A DNA stretch of 64,000 bases from Pantoea piersonii (lineage in GTDB: Bacteria > Pseudomonadota > Gammaproteobacteria > Enterobacterales > Enterobacteriaceae): positions 67,263-131,262 of the forward strand of contig NZ_RARB01000006.1 in assembly GCF_003612015.1 (NCBI RefSeq), read 5' to 3'. The notes below the pieces were generated by a model, which saw nothing but the letters and a program-made list of their open reading frames with translations, was not told where the DNA came from and searched no databases. Positions 26,625 through 34,951 of the stretch are shown piece by piece (position 1 is the first letter of the stretch; every line of letters starts with the position of its first letter). The position numbers and the translations under genes were made by a program.

Positions 26625-29114
26625 CTAAGCGCCTTCTCCACCGGGTGTCGATTGACTGGTGCGCGCCGTCTGGAAGCTCTCCTGCGAAGCGTTGCTTGCC
26701 TGCGAGGCATTGCTTGCCTGCGAAGCATTGCTCGCCTGTGAGGCGTTACTCGCCTGCGAAGCATTGCTCGCCTGTGAGGCGTTACTCGCCTGGGAGGCAT
26801 TGCTTGCCTGGGAGGCGTTACTTGCCTGCGAGGCATTACTCGCCTGCGAAGCATTGCTTGCCTGAGAAGCATTGCTCGCCTGTGAGGCGTTACTCGCCTG
26901 AGAAGCATTACTCGCCTGGGAGGCATTACTTGCCTGCGAAGCGTTGCTTGCCTGTGAGGCGTTACTCGCCTGCGAAGCATTGCTCCCCTGCGAAGGCGGT
27001 CGCGAACCGGCGGTGCTTTCGTTGCTTTTCCCTTTCCATTTCACTTTCGCTTTCAGCTTGTCCAGCTGGCTGGTCACCGTCCGCTCATTCTCATTCGGCA
27101 ACGCGCCGCCGCCGCCATTCATAATCGAGATCAAAGAGGCGAAGACCAGTTGCCGGTTGACCTCTTTGATCTCATTGACGTTCTTTTTTATCTCAGAATA
27201 GGTTTTGGCGTGCTTCACGCCGGTGACTTCCATGGATAAGCCTTTGGCGGTGAATTCCGTCGTCGTCGCCTGCAGGCTGCTGACGGCATTGATGGTGCCG
27301 TTGACGCCATTAATGGTTAAGGCGATGCCGTTAGTGGTGAAGTTGGCGCCGCTGATGGTGTAGTAGCTGCCGCGAATGCTGTGTTTCTGCGTCGGCGCGC
27401 TGGTGTTTAAGGTATCTTCGCTCTGAATGTAAACCTGGCCGGGCGACCAGACTTTTATCGCGTCGTCGCCCGCCCTGGCGGAGTAGATTTTGACCGCGTC
27501 CTTGGCGGAGATATTCAGCTTCTTCGCGGCGTGCAGATCGACCGACTGTTCGCCTTCGGTGTCGTCAAAGGTGAGGAAATTGCCGTCGTTAACATCCTGG
27601 CTGCCGAGCGTACGCGTCCAGATGCCACTTTTAGCGTAATTCCACTCGGCGGCGCTCTCCGCCGTTACGCTGTCACCGCTGGCAATATCGCTGGTGCTGG
27701 CTTCCGTCACCAGGTGTTCAGAAATCGGCAGGGTCTGCAAATCGTTATAGACTCGCCCAGTCACTACCGGCGTGTGAGGGTCGCCGTTAATAAAATCGAC
27801 CACCACCTCTTCGCCGACGCGCGGGATCTGATACGCGCCATACTGGCTCCCGGCCCAGCCGCTTGAGACGCGCAGCCAGCAGGAGTGAAGCCGGGTTTCA
27901 TCTTCCGCTCTGAACCAGCGGAATTTAACCCGCACGCGACCATACTGATCGGTGGAGATATGGTCGCCGTCGCCTTTGCTGGCGTCGCTGGCTTTGATGA
28001 CCACCGCCGTTTGCGGGCCGGTGGTGCGCGGCCAGGGCGTGACGCGCGCCGGACGCCAGATCACCGTCGCCGGAATAACGCAGAAGTCGAAGCGATGGAT
28101 ATTGTGGTCTTGATCGTTACTGGCGTAGCTGTTCTCTTCCAGGTGGTAATCGACCCGGGTAATCAGAAAGGTTTTTCCTTCATCTGCGGCGCGCGGCGCC
28201 ATACAGAGCGTAAAGGTGTAGCCTGGCGCCAGGCCGAACGCATCGCCCGCGCCTTCAATTTGCTGCTGTCGCGCGCCATATTCCTGCTGGCGGATCTGTG
28301 AATAGTCGTTTCCCTCTGACTGATGGGGATAGCGCCCCGGCCACTCGGTGATTTTGGTATTCGCCGGCGAGCGGGCGTCGGCGATCTGCATCGTGGCGGA
28401 GAGGTCGGCGTTCGATTGCAGATAGTTATAATCATCATGGCTGTAGAGGCTGGCCGACACCGACGCTGACGCCTGCCAGCTGTTGATCGCCTCCTGATTT
28501 ACGTAACCGCCCGCGCCGGTTTGATGAAACTCGATGGTCTCATAGCATCCGAACGGCTGGTGAGATTTGCTGCTGTTGCAGAGCACCAGCGTCTCCTGGC
28601 CCATCGCATGACGAAAGTAGAAGTAGATGCCTTCGTGCTCCATCAGACGCTTTACGAAGTCATACATGCTTTCCTGATACTGCACGCAGTATTCCCAGAT
28701 GCGGAAGTTTCCCTCCAGCTGGTCATCAATGGGAATGGCATAATCCTGGAAAACGTCGGTCAGGATCTCTCTGGCGGTCTTTTGCTGCCAGATGCGAAAA
28801 CCCTGCGTCTGGGTCAGGTTCCACAAGTGGGGGCGCATCGTTGCGCGATAGATATAATACTCTTCGCGGTGCTTTTCATGTCCGACAAACGCCATGCGGG
28901 TAATCATGCCGCTGAGGAAACGCTGTGTTTCCGGATTAGGGCGCAGCTCAAGCGTTATCTGCTCGCCCAGCAGATCCTGCAGGTTTATTTCGTTGCTGGT
29001 GCTCAGCATATCGACGTCAAACTGATAACAGTCTGAGAATTGCTCCCGACCCGTCATCTTTTTAAACAGGAGTTCGCTACCAAGCGGCGTGTGGGCTATT
29101 ACAACGCGATCCAT
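26625..29114 (-). CDS. vgrG: VgrG/TssI spike protein with long SNASQ-repeat tail
   Basis: VgrG trimers form the spike of the injected T6SS needle. The ATG at 29114 (after AGAGGA, 6 nt spacing) is preferred over one six codons upstream and gives 829 residues. The gp27-like base occupies about 1-370 (FSDCYQFDVDMLSTSNEINL, WEYCVQYQESMYDFVKRLMEHEGIYFYF). The gp5 OB-fold lies at about 385-470 (STDQYGRVRVKFRW, GWAGSQYGAYQIPRVGEEVV). A beta-helix needle runs to about 630. Then come a Lys/Glu-rich segment and a low-complexity tail at about 711-812 of 17 SNASQ repeats, ending in 17 unique residues. No enzymatic C-terminal domain is recognised. First gene of the vgrG-DUF2169-pentapeptide operon. Confidence 0.95.
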   Translation of the reverse strand: MDRVVIAHTPLGSELLFKKMTGREQFSDCYQFDVDMLSTSNEINLQDLLGEQITLELRPNPETQRFLSGMITRMAFVGHEKHREEYYIYRATMRPHLWNLTQTQGFRIWQQKTAREILTDVFQDYAIPIDDQLEGNFRIWEYCVQYQESMYDFVKRLMEHEGIYFYFRHAMGQETLVLCNSSKSHQPFGCYETIEFHQTGAGGYVNQEAINSWQASASVSASLYSHDDYNYLQSNADLSATMQIADARSPANTKITEWPGRYPHQSEGNDYSQIRQQEYGARQQQIEGAGDAFGLAPGYTFTLCMAPRAADEGKTFLITRVDYHLEENSYASNDQDHNIHRFDFCVIPATVIWRPARVTPWPRTTGPQTAVVIKASDASKGDGDHISTDQYGRVRVKFRWFRAEDETRLHSCWLRVSSGWAGSQYGAYQIPRVGEEVVVDFINGDPHTPVVTGRVYNDLQTLPISEHLVTEASTSDIASGDSVTAESAAEWNYAKSGIWTRTLGSQDVNDGNFLTFDDTEGEQSVDLHAAKKLNISAKDAVKIYSARAGDDAIKVWSPGQVYIQSEDTLNTSAPTQKHSIRGSYYTISGANFTTNGIALTINGVNGTINAVSSLQATTTEFTAKGLSMEVTGVKHAKTYSEIKKNVNEIKEVNRQLVFASLISIMNGGGGALPNENERTVTSQLDKLKAKVKWKGKSNESTAGSRPPSQGSNASQASNASQASNASQASNASQASNASQASNASQASNASQASNASQASNASQASNASQASNASQASNASQASNASQASNASQASNASQASNASQASNASQESFQTARTSQSTPGGEGA
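26680..26985 (-). repeat. 17 tandem 18-bp repeats encoding SNASQ(A) in the vgrG tail
   Basis: Seventeen contiguous 18-bp units each encode Ser-Asn-Ala-Ser-Gln plus Ala (Glu after the last). Every difference between units that I can see is synonymous: AGC/AGT, AAT/AAC, GCT/GCC, TCG/TCA/TCC/TCT and GCG/GCA; CAG is constant. The DNA has drifted while the protein stays identical across 102 residues. Confidence 0.97.
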
Positions 29115-29557
29115 GACATTCCTCTGTTTCATGCGGCAACAGGCTTCATTGCGCGAGGCATGAATATAGGGTGGGCCTTTTTATTTATTGCTGGCATAGT
29201 AAAAGCGCTTTATGAATCTTTTAATACAGCGCCCGACATCAAGGATATTTAAGAATGTTCTTAGTAATGGCTGGCCTTAAAATCTTCTGTTTTATAACGC
29301 ACCATCACGGATGTAGTGGCTATTTCACGGCAGAGAAAAAATTATTACTTTCTGCATTAATCAAAATAAAAGCGATCTGAAAAGTAGTTTCTTTGCGTTA
29401 TTTTAACCGATAAGACTTTCTGTCAGCGTGTCGCTGCCGTAAATCAAATTAACAACGGATTGTCATTTATCATTCACACTGGCGTGCCAATAATCCTGCC
29501 CAGAGATGATATTCGCAACTCAATAGCCGCGATTTATTTAATACAGGAATTAGGGCA
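29115..29557. promoter_or_regulatory. Divergent intergenic region between vgrG and an SDR gene
   Basis: This 443-bp AT-rich stretch must carry the promoter of the vgrG operon (minus) and that of the SDR gene (plus). No accepted coding sequence and no clear sigma-54 -24/-12 element were found on inspection. Confidence 0.5.
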
Positions 29558-30394
29558 ATGACAGACGCAGATAAAAAAGTAATTTTAATTACCGGTGGTT
29601 CAAAAGGACTGGGCTTTTCCTACGCGAAAGCGCTTGCCCGTCAGCACACCGTTATTATTACGGGAAGGGATACTGCCCGTCTGGCGCAGCTGGAGGCGGA
29701 ATATCCGGGCCTTTTTCACTGTATCACCTGTGACGTCAGCGATCGGGCCGCCGTGTCACAATGCTTTGCAGATATCGTCGCCATGTTTGGCCATATCGAT
29801 GTGGTGATAAATAATGCCGGCGTCTGGGGACCGGTAGATAAATTCGCCGATATCGCGCTGGATGACTGGTATGAAGCGATTAATATTAACCTGCTTGGTC
29901 TCTCTTATTGCACCCACGAAGCGCTTAAACCGATGCGGATGCGCAAACGCGGCATTATCATTAATATCGTCAGCAATGCAGGCGCCTACCGCTGGCCCTA
30001 CTGCACCTCTTATTCAGTCACGAAAGCGGCGGTGATTAAATTAACCGAAAACCTGGCCGTCGAGATGAAGCGCGAAAATATCTCTGTCTACGCCTATCAC
30101 CCCGGTCTGGTTCACTCTACGGGCATGGTCACCAGTTTGATCTCCACCGTCACCGATCGCAACAGCGCCAGGGGCAAAGCGTTGCAGTGGGTTTATGACG
30201 AGCAGGACGCCGGAAATACCGTGGATGAGAAGCAGAGCATGATCAATATTGAGAAGCTGTGCAGCGGTAAATATAAAAGCCTGAGCGGCCTCTATCTTAC
30301 GGTCAGGGATAATCTCGACCTGCTGCTGGAAAGAAAAAGAGAGATCAGAGATCGCGACCTCTTTATGCTGCGCGTCAACAGCCTCGAAGTGTAG
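29558..30394 (+). CDS. Short-chain dehydrogenase/reductase (SDR)
   Basis: An NAD(P)-dependent oxidoreductase of the classical SDR type, 278 residues. The cofactor motif TGGSKGLG lies at about residues 13-20, NNAG at about 86-89, a catalytic Ser in the INIVSNAG strand, and the YSVTK active-site motif (YxxxK) at about 151-155. The C-terminal 60 residues after SVYAYHPGLV are longer and more charged than in most SDRs and probably shape the substrate pocket. The substrate cannot be told. It stands alone, divergent from vgrG, and is followed by a strong terminator. Confidence 0.9.
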   Translation: MTDADKKVILITGGSKGLGFSYAKALARQHTVIITGRDTARLAQLEAEYPGLFHCITCDVSDRAAVSQCFADIVAMFGHIDVVINNAGVWGPVDKFADIALDDWYEAININLLGLSYCTHEALKPMRMRKRGIIINIVSNAGAYRWPYCTSYSVTKAAVIKLTENLAVEMKRENISVYAYHPGLVHSTGMVTSLISTVTDRNSARGKALQWVYDEQDAGNTVDEKQSMINIEKLCSGKYKSLSGLYLTVRDNLDLLLERKREIRDRDLFMLRVNSLEV

Positions 30395-30409
30395 AACGCC
30401 CGCCTTCCG

Positions 30410-30442
30410 CGCGCAGCACGGTTAACGTGCTGCGCGTTTTTT
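30410..30442 (+). terminator. Intrinsic terminator after the SDR gene
   Basis: A perfect 11-bp stem (CGCGCAGCACG at 30410-30420 and its complement at 30426-30436) with a 5-nt loop is followed by six T on the plus strand. The minus-strand side lacks a T-run, so it serves the SDR gene rather than the convergent glycosyltransferase. Confidence 0.95.
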
Positions 30443-30457
30443 GTTATTTCTCGTCTG

Positions 30458-31657
30458 TTATATCGCCTGAGCCCGGCGCTGCAGGCTGGCAAAGAGTCGA
30501 TCGAAGAGATCGGCTGCTGCGCTGGCGCCGCCAGCCGCTTTTAGCTGCTGCTGAAAGCGCGCAATCTGTGTCCGACAGATCTCGCTGGCGTGAAGCGCAC
30601 GCGCGGCGGAGAGCAACCCGTCCGCATCGACCTGCTCCCGCGGCAGATGGACGCCGAGACCAAGCTGCTGGACGCGTCTGGCATTGAGCCGCTGCTCCGC
30701 CTGCTGGGGAACGGCGATAACCGGCACGCCGAAATGCGCCGCCTCCATCAGGCTGTTCATACCGGCATGCGTGATAAACAAACTGGCTGACTGCAGCACC
30801 TCAAGCTGAGGGATCTGCGCATGTACCTCAATATTGGCTGCGACTGGCCCCAGCTTGTCCGGCGTGACGTAGCGGCCAATAGATAACACCAGGTGGAATT
30901 CGCTGTCGGCGAACGCCGCGATGCAGGTGCGGAAAAAATCGCGCTGGTTGGTGTAGACCGAACCCAGCGAAACGACCACAACGGGGCGCGCTTGTGACGC
31001 AGGGCACCATTTATGCTCAGCAGGTCTGGCGACGATTTCAGGCCCGACGAAAATAACGCGGGGATCGACCGTCTCCACTTTTTCCTGAAAGCAGCGCGGA
31101 ATAAAGGCAATAGCATTGTCGTGGCGGGATAACAGCGCGGAGAGATCGAGCGCCACGCCTTTAGACTTCAGCAGGGCGTTGAGCAGCGGTAAGCAGGGCC
31201 AGGCATTGCTCGCTATTCCCAGCCACTCTTCCGACTGTCCCTGATAGCTGGCATGGGTGGGATTAAGCGCGACGGAAGGAATATTCCACAGAGCGGAAAA
31301 TATTTTCCCCAGCCAGCTTAACGGGCCATAAGCGATAATATCCGGGCGATCGTCGACAAAGGCGTGAAATAGCCCGTCCCAGGTCAGCGTCGCCTCTTTT
31401 GCCAGCTCAACCACCACGTGTCCCATCTCTTCCGGGCGAGGTGTCTCTTTGCTAAATGCGGGCTGATAAATTACCGGCTCCGCGCCGCAGGCCGTTATTA
31501 AAGGTGCAAATTCAGCCGACGTGGTATAGCTAACCCGATATCCCCGCGCCACCAGCGCGTTGACCAGACCTAGCGTGGGATTAACATGACCATGTTCAGC
31601 GCAATTAAAGATCGCCACGTGCGGCCGCCTGTTTTTTACCTCAACCCGTAAAGCCAT
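30458..31657 (-). CDS. MGT-type (GT1) glycosyltransferase
   Basis: A 399-residue GT-B glycosyltransferase of the macrolide/UGT family, which transfers a sugar from a UDP-sugar to small hydrophobic acceptors. The N-terminal acceptor domain begins HVAIFNCAEHGHVNPTLGLV, with a likely catalytic His near residue 23. The C-terminal donor domain has VVSLGSVYTNQ near 235 and the GT1 signature THAGMNSLMEAAHFGVPVIA near 298, followed by PQQAEQRLNARRVQQLGLG. GGAG lies 5 nt before the ATG. It may modify a toxin, antibiotic or lipid; no neighbouring biosynthetic genes point to a substrate. Confidence 0.88.
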   Translation of the reverse strand: MALRVEVKNRRPHVAIFNCAEHGHVNPTLGLVNALVARGYRVSYTTSAEFAPLITACGAEPVIYQPAFSKETPRPEEMGHVVVELAKEATLTWDGLFHAFVDDRPDIIAYGPLSWLGKIFSALWNIPSVALNPTHASYQGQSEEWLGIASNAWPCLPLLNALLKSKGVALDLSALLSRHDNAIAFIPRCFQEKVETVDPRVIFVGPEIVARPAEHKWCPASQARPVVVVSLGSVYTNQRDFFRTCIAAFADSEFHLVLSIGRYVTPDKLGPVAANIEVHAQIPQLEVLQSASLFITHAGMNSLMEAAHFGVPVIAVPQQAEQRLNARRVQQLGLGVHLPREQVDADGLLSAARALHASEICRTQIARFQQQLKAAGGASAAADLFDRLFASLQRRAQAI

Positions 31658-31852
31658 ATTCGCTCCGTTATAATGGCGCGCAAGCAGGGACGATCCCTGC
31701 CTGACGTTATAAGCAGCATTTCATCGGTTCTTTAAAGGCGTATTACAGCGGCGCAGGATTAAATAGATATCGGAATAAGTGGATGCAACCGCCACGTTAT
31801 TTTCTCGCGGCGTTATTTTATGTTTTTATTGCAGCATGGATAGAGACATCGA

Positions 31853-31882
31853 GAAAAACCGCCGCCCTGAAGAAAGGGCGGC
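31853..31882 (-). terminator. Intrinsic terminator after the Rpn-family gene
   Basis: On the minus strand an 8-bp GC stem (GCCGCCCT/AGGGCGGC, 31861-31868 with 31875-31882, 6-nt loop) is followed by GGTTTTTC. It lies 25 nt past the stop at 31908. Confidence 0.85.
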
Positions 31883-31907
31883 CAGAGATAAGAAGCAGAG
31901 TGAAGCC

Positions 31908-32858
31908 TTAGTGGTGGATTTGCTGGAGATCCTCTTCCGACAGGCCCGTTACTTTCATGACTGAGAGAACGTCCATACCGCTTTTCAGTAAGTTCCGGGC
32001 GATATTCAGGCTGGCCTCTCGTTCGCCAAGCTGGCGTCCCTGTGCCAGGCCCTGTTCCAGCCCCTGTTCCAGTCCTTGCTCCAGACCTTTTTTCAATCCT
32101 ATCTGTTCAAGCTGTTGTGCAAGGGTCATCAGTTCATCCTCATGCTGCGGCACGCGCTGTGCCAGTTCACGAATCATCGCTTTCGCGTCCGACGTTTCGC
32201 CGGCCTGAAGCATATAGTTTACCAGCGCCATCACCTGCTGTCTGGTCATAAATTCCGTCAGCATCAACGACACCAGCTGGTCGAGCAGGCCTTTCAGATC
32301 GCGCTGGCGGATATGCTTTTGCAACAGGGTCAGCGCCGCCATGCTGCGGTGTTGCATAATCTCTTCATCCGGGATGACGGTTACATCCACCAGCGGGAAA
32401 TGTCCGCTGTAGAGCGCCGCGGCCTGTTCTCGCTCGCTAAAGGCATCAAGCCAGCTCATTGAGTAAGGATAGGGGCTGCGCTTACCCTGGTAAAAGAGCA
32501 CCGGGATCACCAGCGGCAGCGTTTTATGTCCGGCGTCGAGATGACGCTGCATCGCCGCCACCGCATAGCGCATCAGCCGAAACGCCATATGCTTATCCGG
32601 CGTGCTCTGGTGCTCAATCAGAACGTGCACATACCCGTCGCCGCCGCGGGTCTTCAGCGAGTAAAGCACATCGCTGTAGTAGGGGCGCAGGTCATCCTCT
32701 ACGAAACTGCCGGATTCCAGCTTCAGCGTAGTCAAATCGCAAATCGCCAGCAGCGCGGGCGGCAGATGCAGCGACATAAAGTCACGCGCCGTCTCGGGGT
32801 GCGAGAGAAAGGTTTTGAATACCGCATCGTGCGGGGTAGGCGTATTTTTCTTGTGCAT
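31908..32858 (-). CDS. Rpn-family recombination-promoting nuclease / putative transposase-like protein
   Basis: Rpn (YhgA-like, PDDEXK) proteins are DNA endonucleases that raise RecA-independent recombination. From the ATG at 32858 the 316-residue product begins with the family signature PHDAVFKTFLSHPETARDFM. The nuclease core includes DLRPYYSDVLYSLKT and HVLIEHQSTPDKHMAFRLMRY, whose Asp and Glu are likely catalytic. The C-terminus has a GLEQGLEQGLEQGLAQG repeat and a small ARNLLKSGMDVLSVMKVTGLS helical domain, both typical. Upstream codons to 32927 were left out because MHKKNTPTPHD matches the usual start. No transposon ends were found, so it appears to be a resident single gene. Confidence 0.92.
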   Translation of the reverse strand: MHKKNTPTPHDAVFKTFLSHPETARDFMSLHLPPALLAICDLTTLKLESGSFVEDDLRPYYSDVLYSLKTRGGDGYVHVLIEHQSTPDKHMAFRLMRYAVAAMQRHLDAGHKTLPLVIPVLFYQGKRSPYPYSMSWLDAFSEREQAAALYSGHFPLVDVTVIPDEEIMQHRSMAALTLLQKHIRQRDLKGLLDQLVSLMLTEFMTRQQVMALVNYMLQAGETSDAKAMIRELAQRVPQHEDELMTLAQQLEQIGLKKGLEQGLEQGLEQGLAQGRQLGEREASLNIARNLLKSGMDVLSVMKVTGLSEEDLQQIHH

Positions 32859-33063
32859 CCTGATGCGCCTTTTCTGTCTTAAGTCCAGGCGGCGAATAGT
32901 ACCATAACGCCCCGCTCTCATCAGCAAAGCTGCAGGCTAACCAGCCCGGCACTCACCTCAGCGCGAAAATATTTTAAAGCAGCGAAACTTTTCCGCGACC
33001 ACCACCGAACCTCTGATTAAACCCTTCGGGCACTCCGCCTGATTGTTAATGGAGAAGAAAGAG

Positions 33064-33627
33064 ATGTTGATGAAAAACAACCTGAAAACCCTGGCGGCCG
33101 CCACGCTTCTCGCTCTGAGCCTGCCTGTCACCTCCGCGTTCGCCGCGCTGCAGGTCGGCGACAAGGCGCCTGATTTCAAACTCGATGCGGCTCTGGCTGG
33201 TAAAGCGACCTCCTTCTCCCTGCAGCAGGCGCTGCAGAAAGGCCCGGTCGTGCTCTATTTCTTCCCGGCCGCCTTTAGCGCGGGCTGCACGCTGGAAGCG
33301 CACGATTTCGCCGAGGCGACGGACGCGTTCAAAAAACAGGGTGCGACGGTGATTGGCGTGACCGCCGGCAATACCGATCAGATTGCCAAATTCTCGCAGC
33401 TTGAGTGCCGTGATAAGTTTACCGTCGCTGCCGATCCCGGCGCAAAAGTCGCGGCGGAGTATAAAAGCACTATGGAATATAAAGGAAAAACCCTTTCAGA
33501 TCGTACCTCTTACGTGATCGCGCCGGACGGCAAGATACTGTTCAGCTACACCGATAAAAATCCCGATGCGCATATCCAGAAAGCGATGGATGCGGTGAAG
33601 AAATATCGCCAGGCTAACCCTGCCTGA
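33064..33627 (+). CDS. Exported AhpC/TSA-type peroxiredoxin
   Basis: A periplasmic thiol peroxidase that would reduce peroxides. From the ATG at 33064 the product has 187 residues with a signal peptide (NNLKTLAAATLLALSLPVTS, then AFA). The body has the peroxiredoxin start QVGDKAPDFKL and the peroxidatic motif PAAFSAGC (PxxxS/TxxC). A second Cys in QLECRDKF may resolve or act structurally. Other starts at 33043 (TTG), 33049 and 33070 are possible; GGAG sits 9 nt before 33064. It lies 18 nt upstream of a DsbD-like protein, which could supply electrons across the membrane. Confidence 0.9.
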   Translation: MLMKNNLKTLAAATLLALSLPVTSAFAALQVGDKAPDFKLDAALAGKATSFSLQQALQKGPVVLYFFPAAFSAGCTLEAHDFAEATDAFKKQGATVIGVTAGNTDQIAKFSQLECRDKFTVAADPGAKVAAEYKSTMEYKGKTLSDRTSYVIAPDGKILFSYTDKNPDAHIQKAMDAVKKYRQANPA

Positions 33628-33645
33628 CCCTAACTTCCAGGTGAA

Positions 33646-34890
33646 ATGATTATGCTGACAGCCATTGCCGCCGCTTTTCTCGGCGGCCTCATACTCAATC
33701 TTATGCCGTGCGTATTCCCGGTGATTTCGCTGAAAGCGCTCAGCCTGATCCGCCATCACGACAAACCGGCTCACGCGCGCGCCGAAGGGCTGGCGTTTCT
33801 GCTGGGCGTCGTGGTGACCATGCTGGCGCTGGTGGCCGTGCTGCTGCTGGCGCGGGCGGGCGGCGCCTCGGTCGGCTGGGGATTTCAGCTGCAGTCGCCG
33901 CTGGTGATCGCACTGCTGATTCTGGTGATGCTGGCGTCAGCGCTTAATCTCTTTGGCCTGTTTGAAATCGGCCTGTCCCTGCAGCGGGCCGGCGAGGTGG
34001 GCGGCGATCGCGGCGGTCTGGTGGGTTCGGCGCTTACCGGCGCGCTCGCCATCGTGGTGGCGACGCCCTGCAGCGCCCCTTTTATGGCCAGCGCCGTCGG
34101 CTATGCGCTGACCCAGCCGCCTGCCGTCAGCCTGGTGATCTTTATTGCGCTGGCGCTCGGTTTCGCCGCGCCTTTTACCCTGATCTCTTTTTTCCCGGTT
34201 CTGGCGCGCGTGCTGCCTGCGCCCGGCGCCTGGATGATCACGCTGAAACACGGGCTGGCTTTTCCGATGCTCGGCGCTGTCGGCTGGCTTATCTGGGTGC
34301 TGGAGCGTCAGGCAGGCTCGGCCGCGCTGGCGGCTATCCTGGCCTGCTGCCTGCTGCTCAGTTTTGCAGCCTGGTTATATGGCATGGCGCAAAAACGCCG
34401 TATGATGGGTCGCCGCCACTGGGCGCTGCATCTGGCGACCGCGGTTTTCGTCCTGCTGCTGGTACCGCCGCTAATCAATCTGAAAAGCGCTGCTGCTCCT
34501 GAGGAGAGGGCAGAAGGTGCCGTTGCCGCTGCGGCCGTCGCCTGGTCGCCGCAGAACGTCGATGCGATCAAAGGGCAGGGCAAGCCGGTGCTGGTGAACT
34601 TCACCGCGTCGTGGTGTATTACCTGCCAGGTTAACGACCGCACCTCGTTATCGACCCAGGCGGTGAAATCGGCGATGGCGCGCACCAGTACCATCTATAT
34701 GGTGGCCGACTCCACAAAATATAATCCTGACGTTGAACAGGCGCTCAGCGATTTTGGTCGCGGCGGACTGCCGCTTTATGTCGTTTACCCGGCAAACGGC
34801 GGCAAACCGGTTGTGCTGCCGCAGGTGCTGACGCCGGGGATTGTGATTTCGGCGCTGGAGCAGGCCGCTGAAAGCGGAAAGAAAACGTAA
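33646..34890 (+). CDS. DsbD/ScsB-like transmembrane thiol-disulfide transporter with thioredoxin domain
   Basis: DsbD-type proteins pass electrons from cytosolic thioredoxin to periplasmic thiol proteins. The 414-residue product lacks the N-terminal alpha domain of DsbD. It starts with the membrane core (about eight helices, residues 5-285) holding LNLMPCVFPVISLKAL and the partner Cys in VVATPCSAPFMASAVGYAL. It ends with a periplasmic thioredoxin-like domain at about 305-410 with the WCITC active site. Together with the upstream exported peroxiredoxin it looks like a dedicated periplasmic peroxide-reducing relay; that pairing is inference from neighbourhood. Confidence 0.92.
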   Translation: MIMLTAIAAAFLGGLILNLMPCVFPVISLKALSLIRHHDKPAHARAEGLAFLLGVVVTMLALVAVLLLARAGGASVGWGFQLQSPLVIALLILVMLASALNLFGLFEIGLSLQRAGEVGGDRGGLVGSALTGALAIVVATPCSAPFMASAVGYALTQPPAVSLVIFIALALGFAAPFTLISFFPVLARVLPAPGAWMITLKHGLAFPMLGAVGWLIWVLERQAGSAALAAILACCLLLSFAAWLYGMAQKRRMMGRRHWALHLATAVFVLLLVPPLINLKSAAAPEERAEGAVAAAAVAWSPQNVDAIKGQGKPVLVNFTASWCITCQVNDRTSLSTQAVKSAMARTSTIYMVADSTKYNPDVEQALSDFGRGGLPLYVVYPANGGKPVVLPQVLTPGIVISALEQAAESGKKT

Positions 34891-34921
34891 ACGGGTGAGT
34901 GATTGAATAACAACTTAACAG

Positions 34922-34941
34922 GGCGGATGATCCCGCCTTTT
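34922..34941 (+). terminator. Short attenuator-like hairpin between the DsbD-like and sigma-factor genes
   Basis: GGCGG (34922-34926) pairs with CCGCC (34933-34937) across a 6-nt loop and is followed by TTTT. The stem is short, so it may only partly reduce read-through into the sigma factor gene. Confidence 0.4.
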
Positions 34942-34951
34942 AGTGCGGGCG

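Noticed and set aside
26603..27124. Open frames rich in Arg, or of repeated CEALLA type, overlapping the vgrG tail in other frames
   Set aside because: They are by-products of the 18-bp repeat; only the vgrG frame shows synonymous-only variation.
29115..29557. Sigma-54 promoter for the vgrG operon
   Set aside because: A TGGCAC-like string is present but without a properly spaced TTGC element.
31908..32858. Rpn-family gene as part of an insertion sequence
   Set aside because: No terminal inverted repeats, target duplication or partner transposase seen; Rpn genes are common resident genes.
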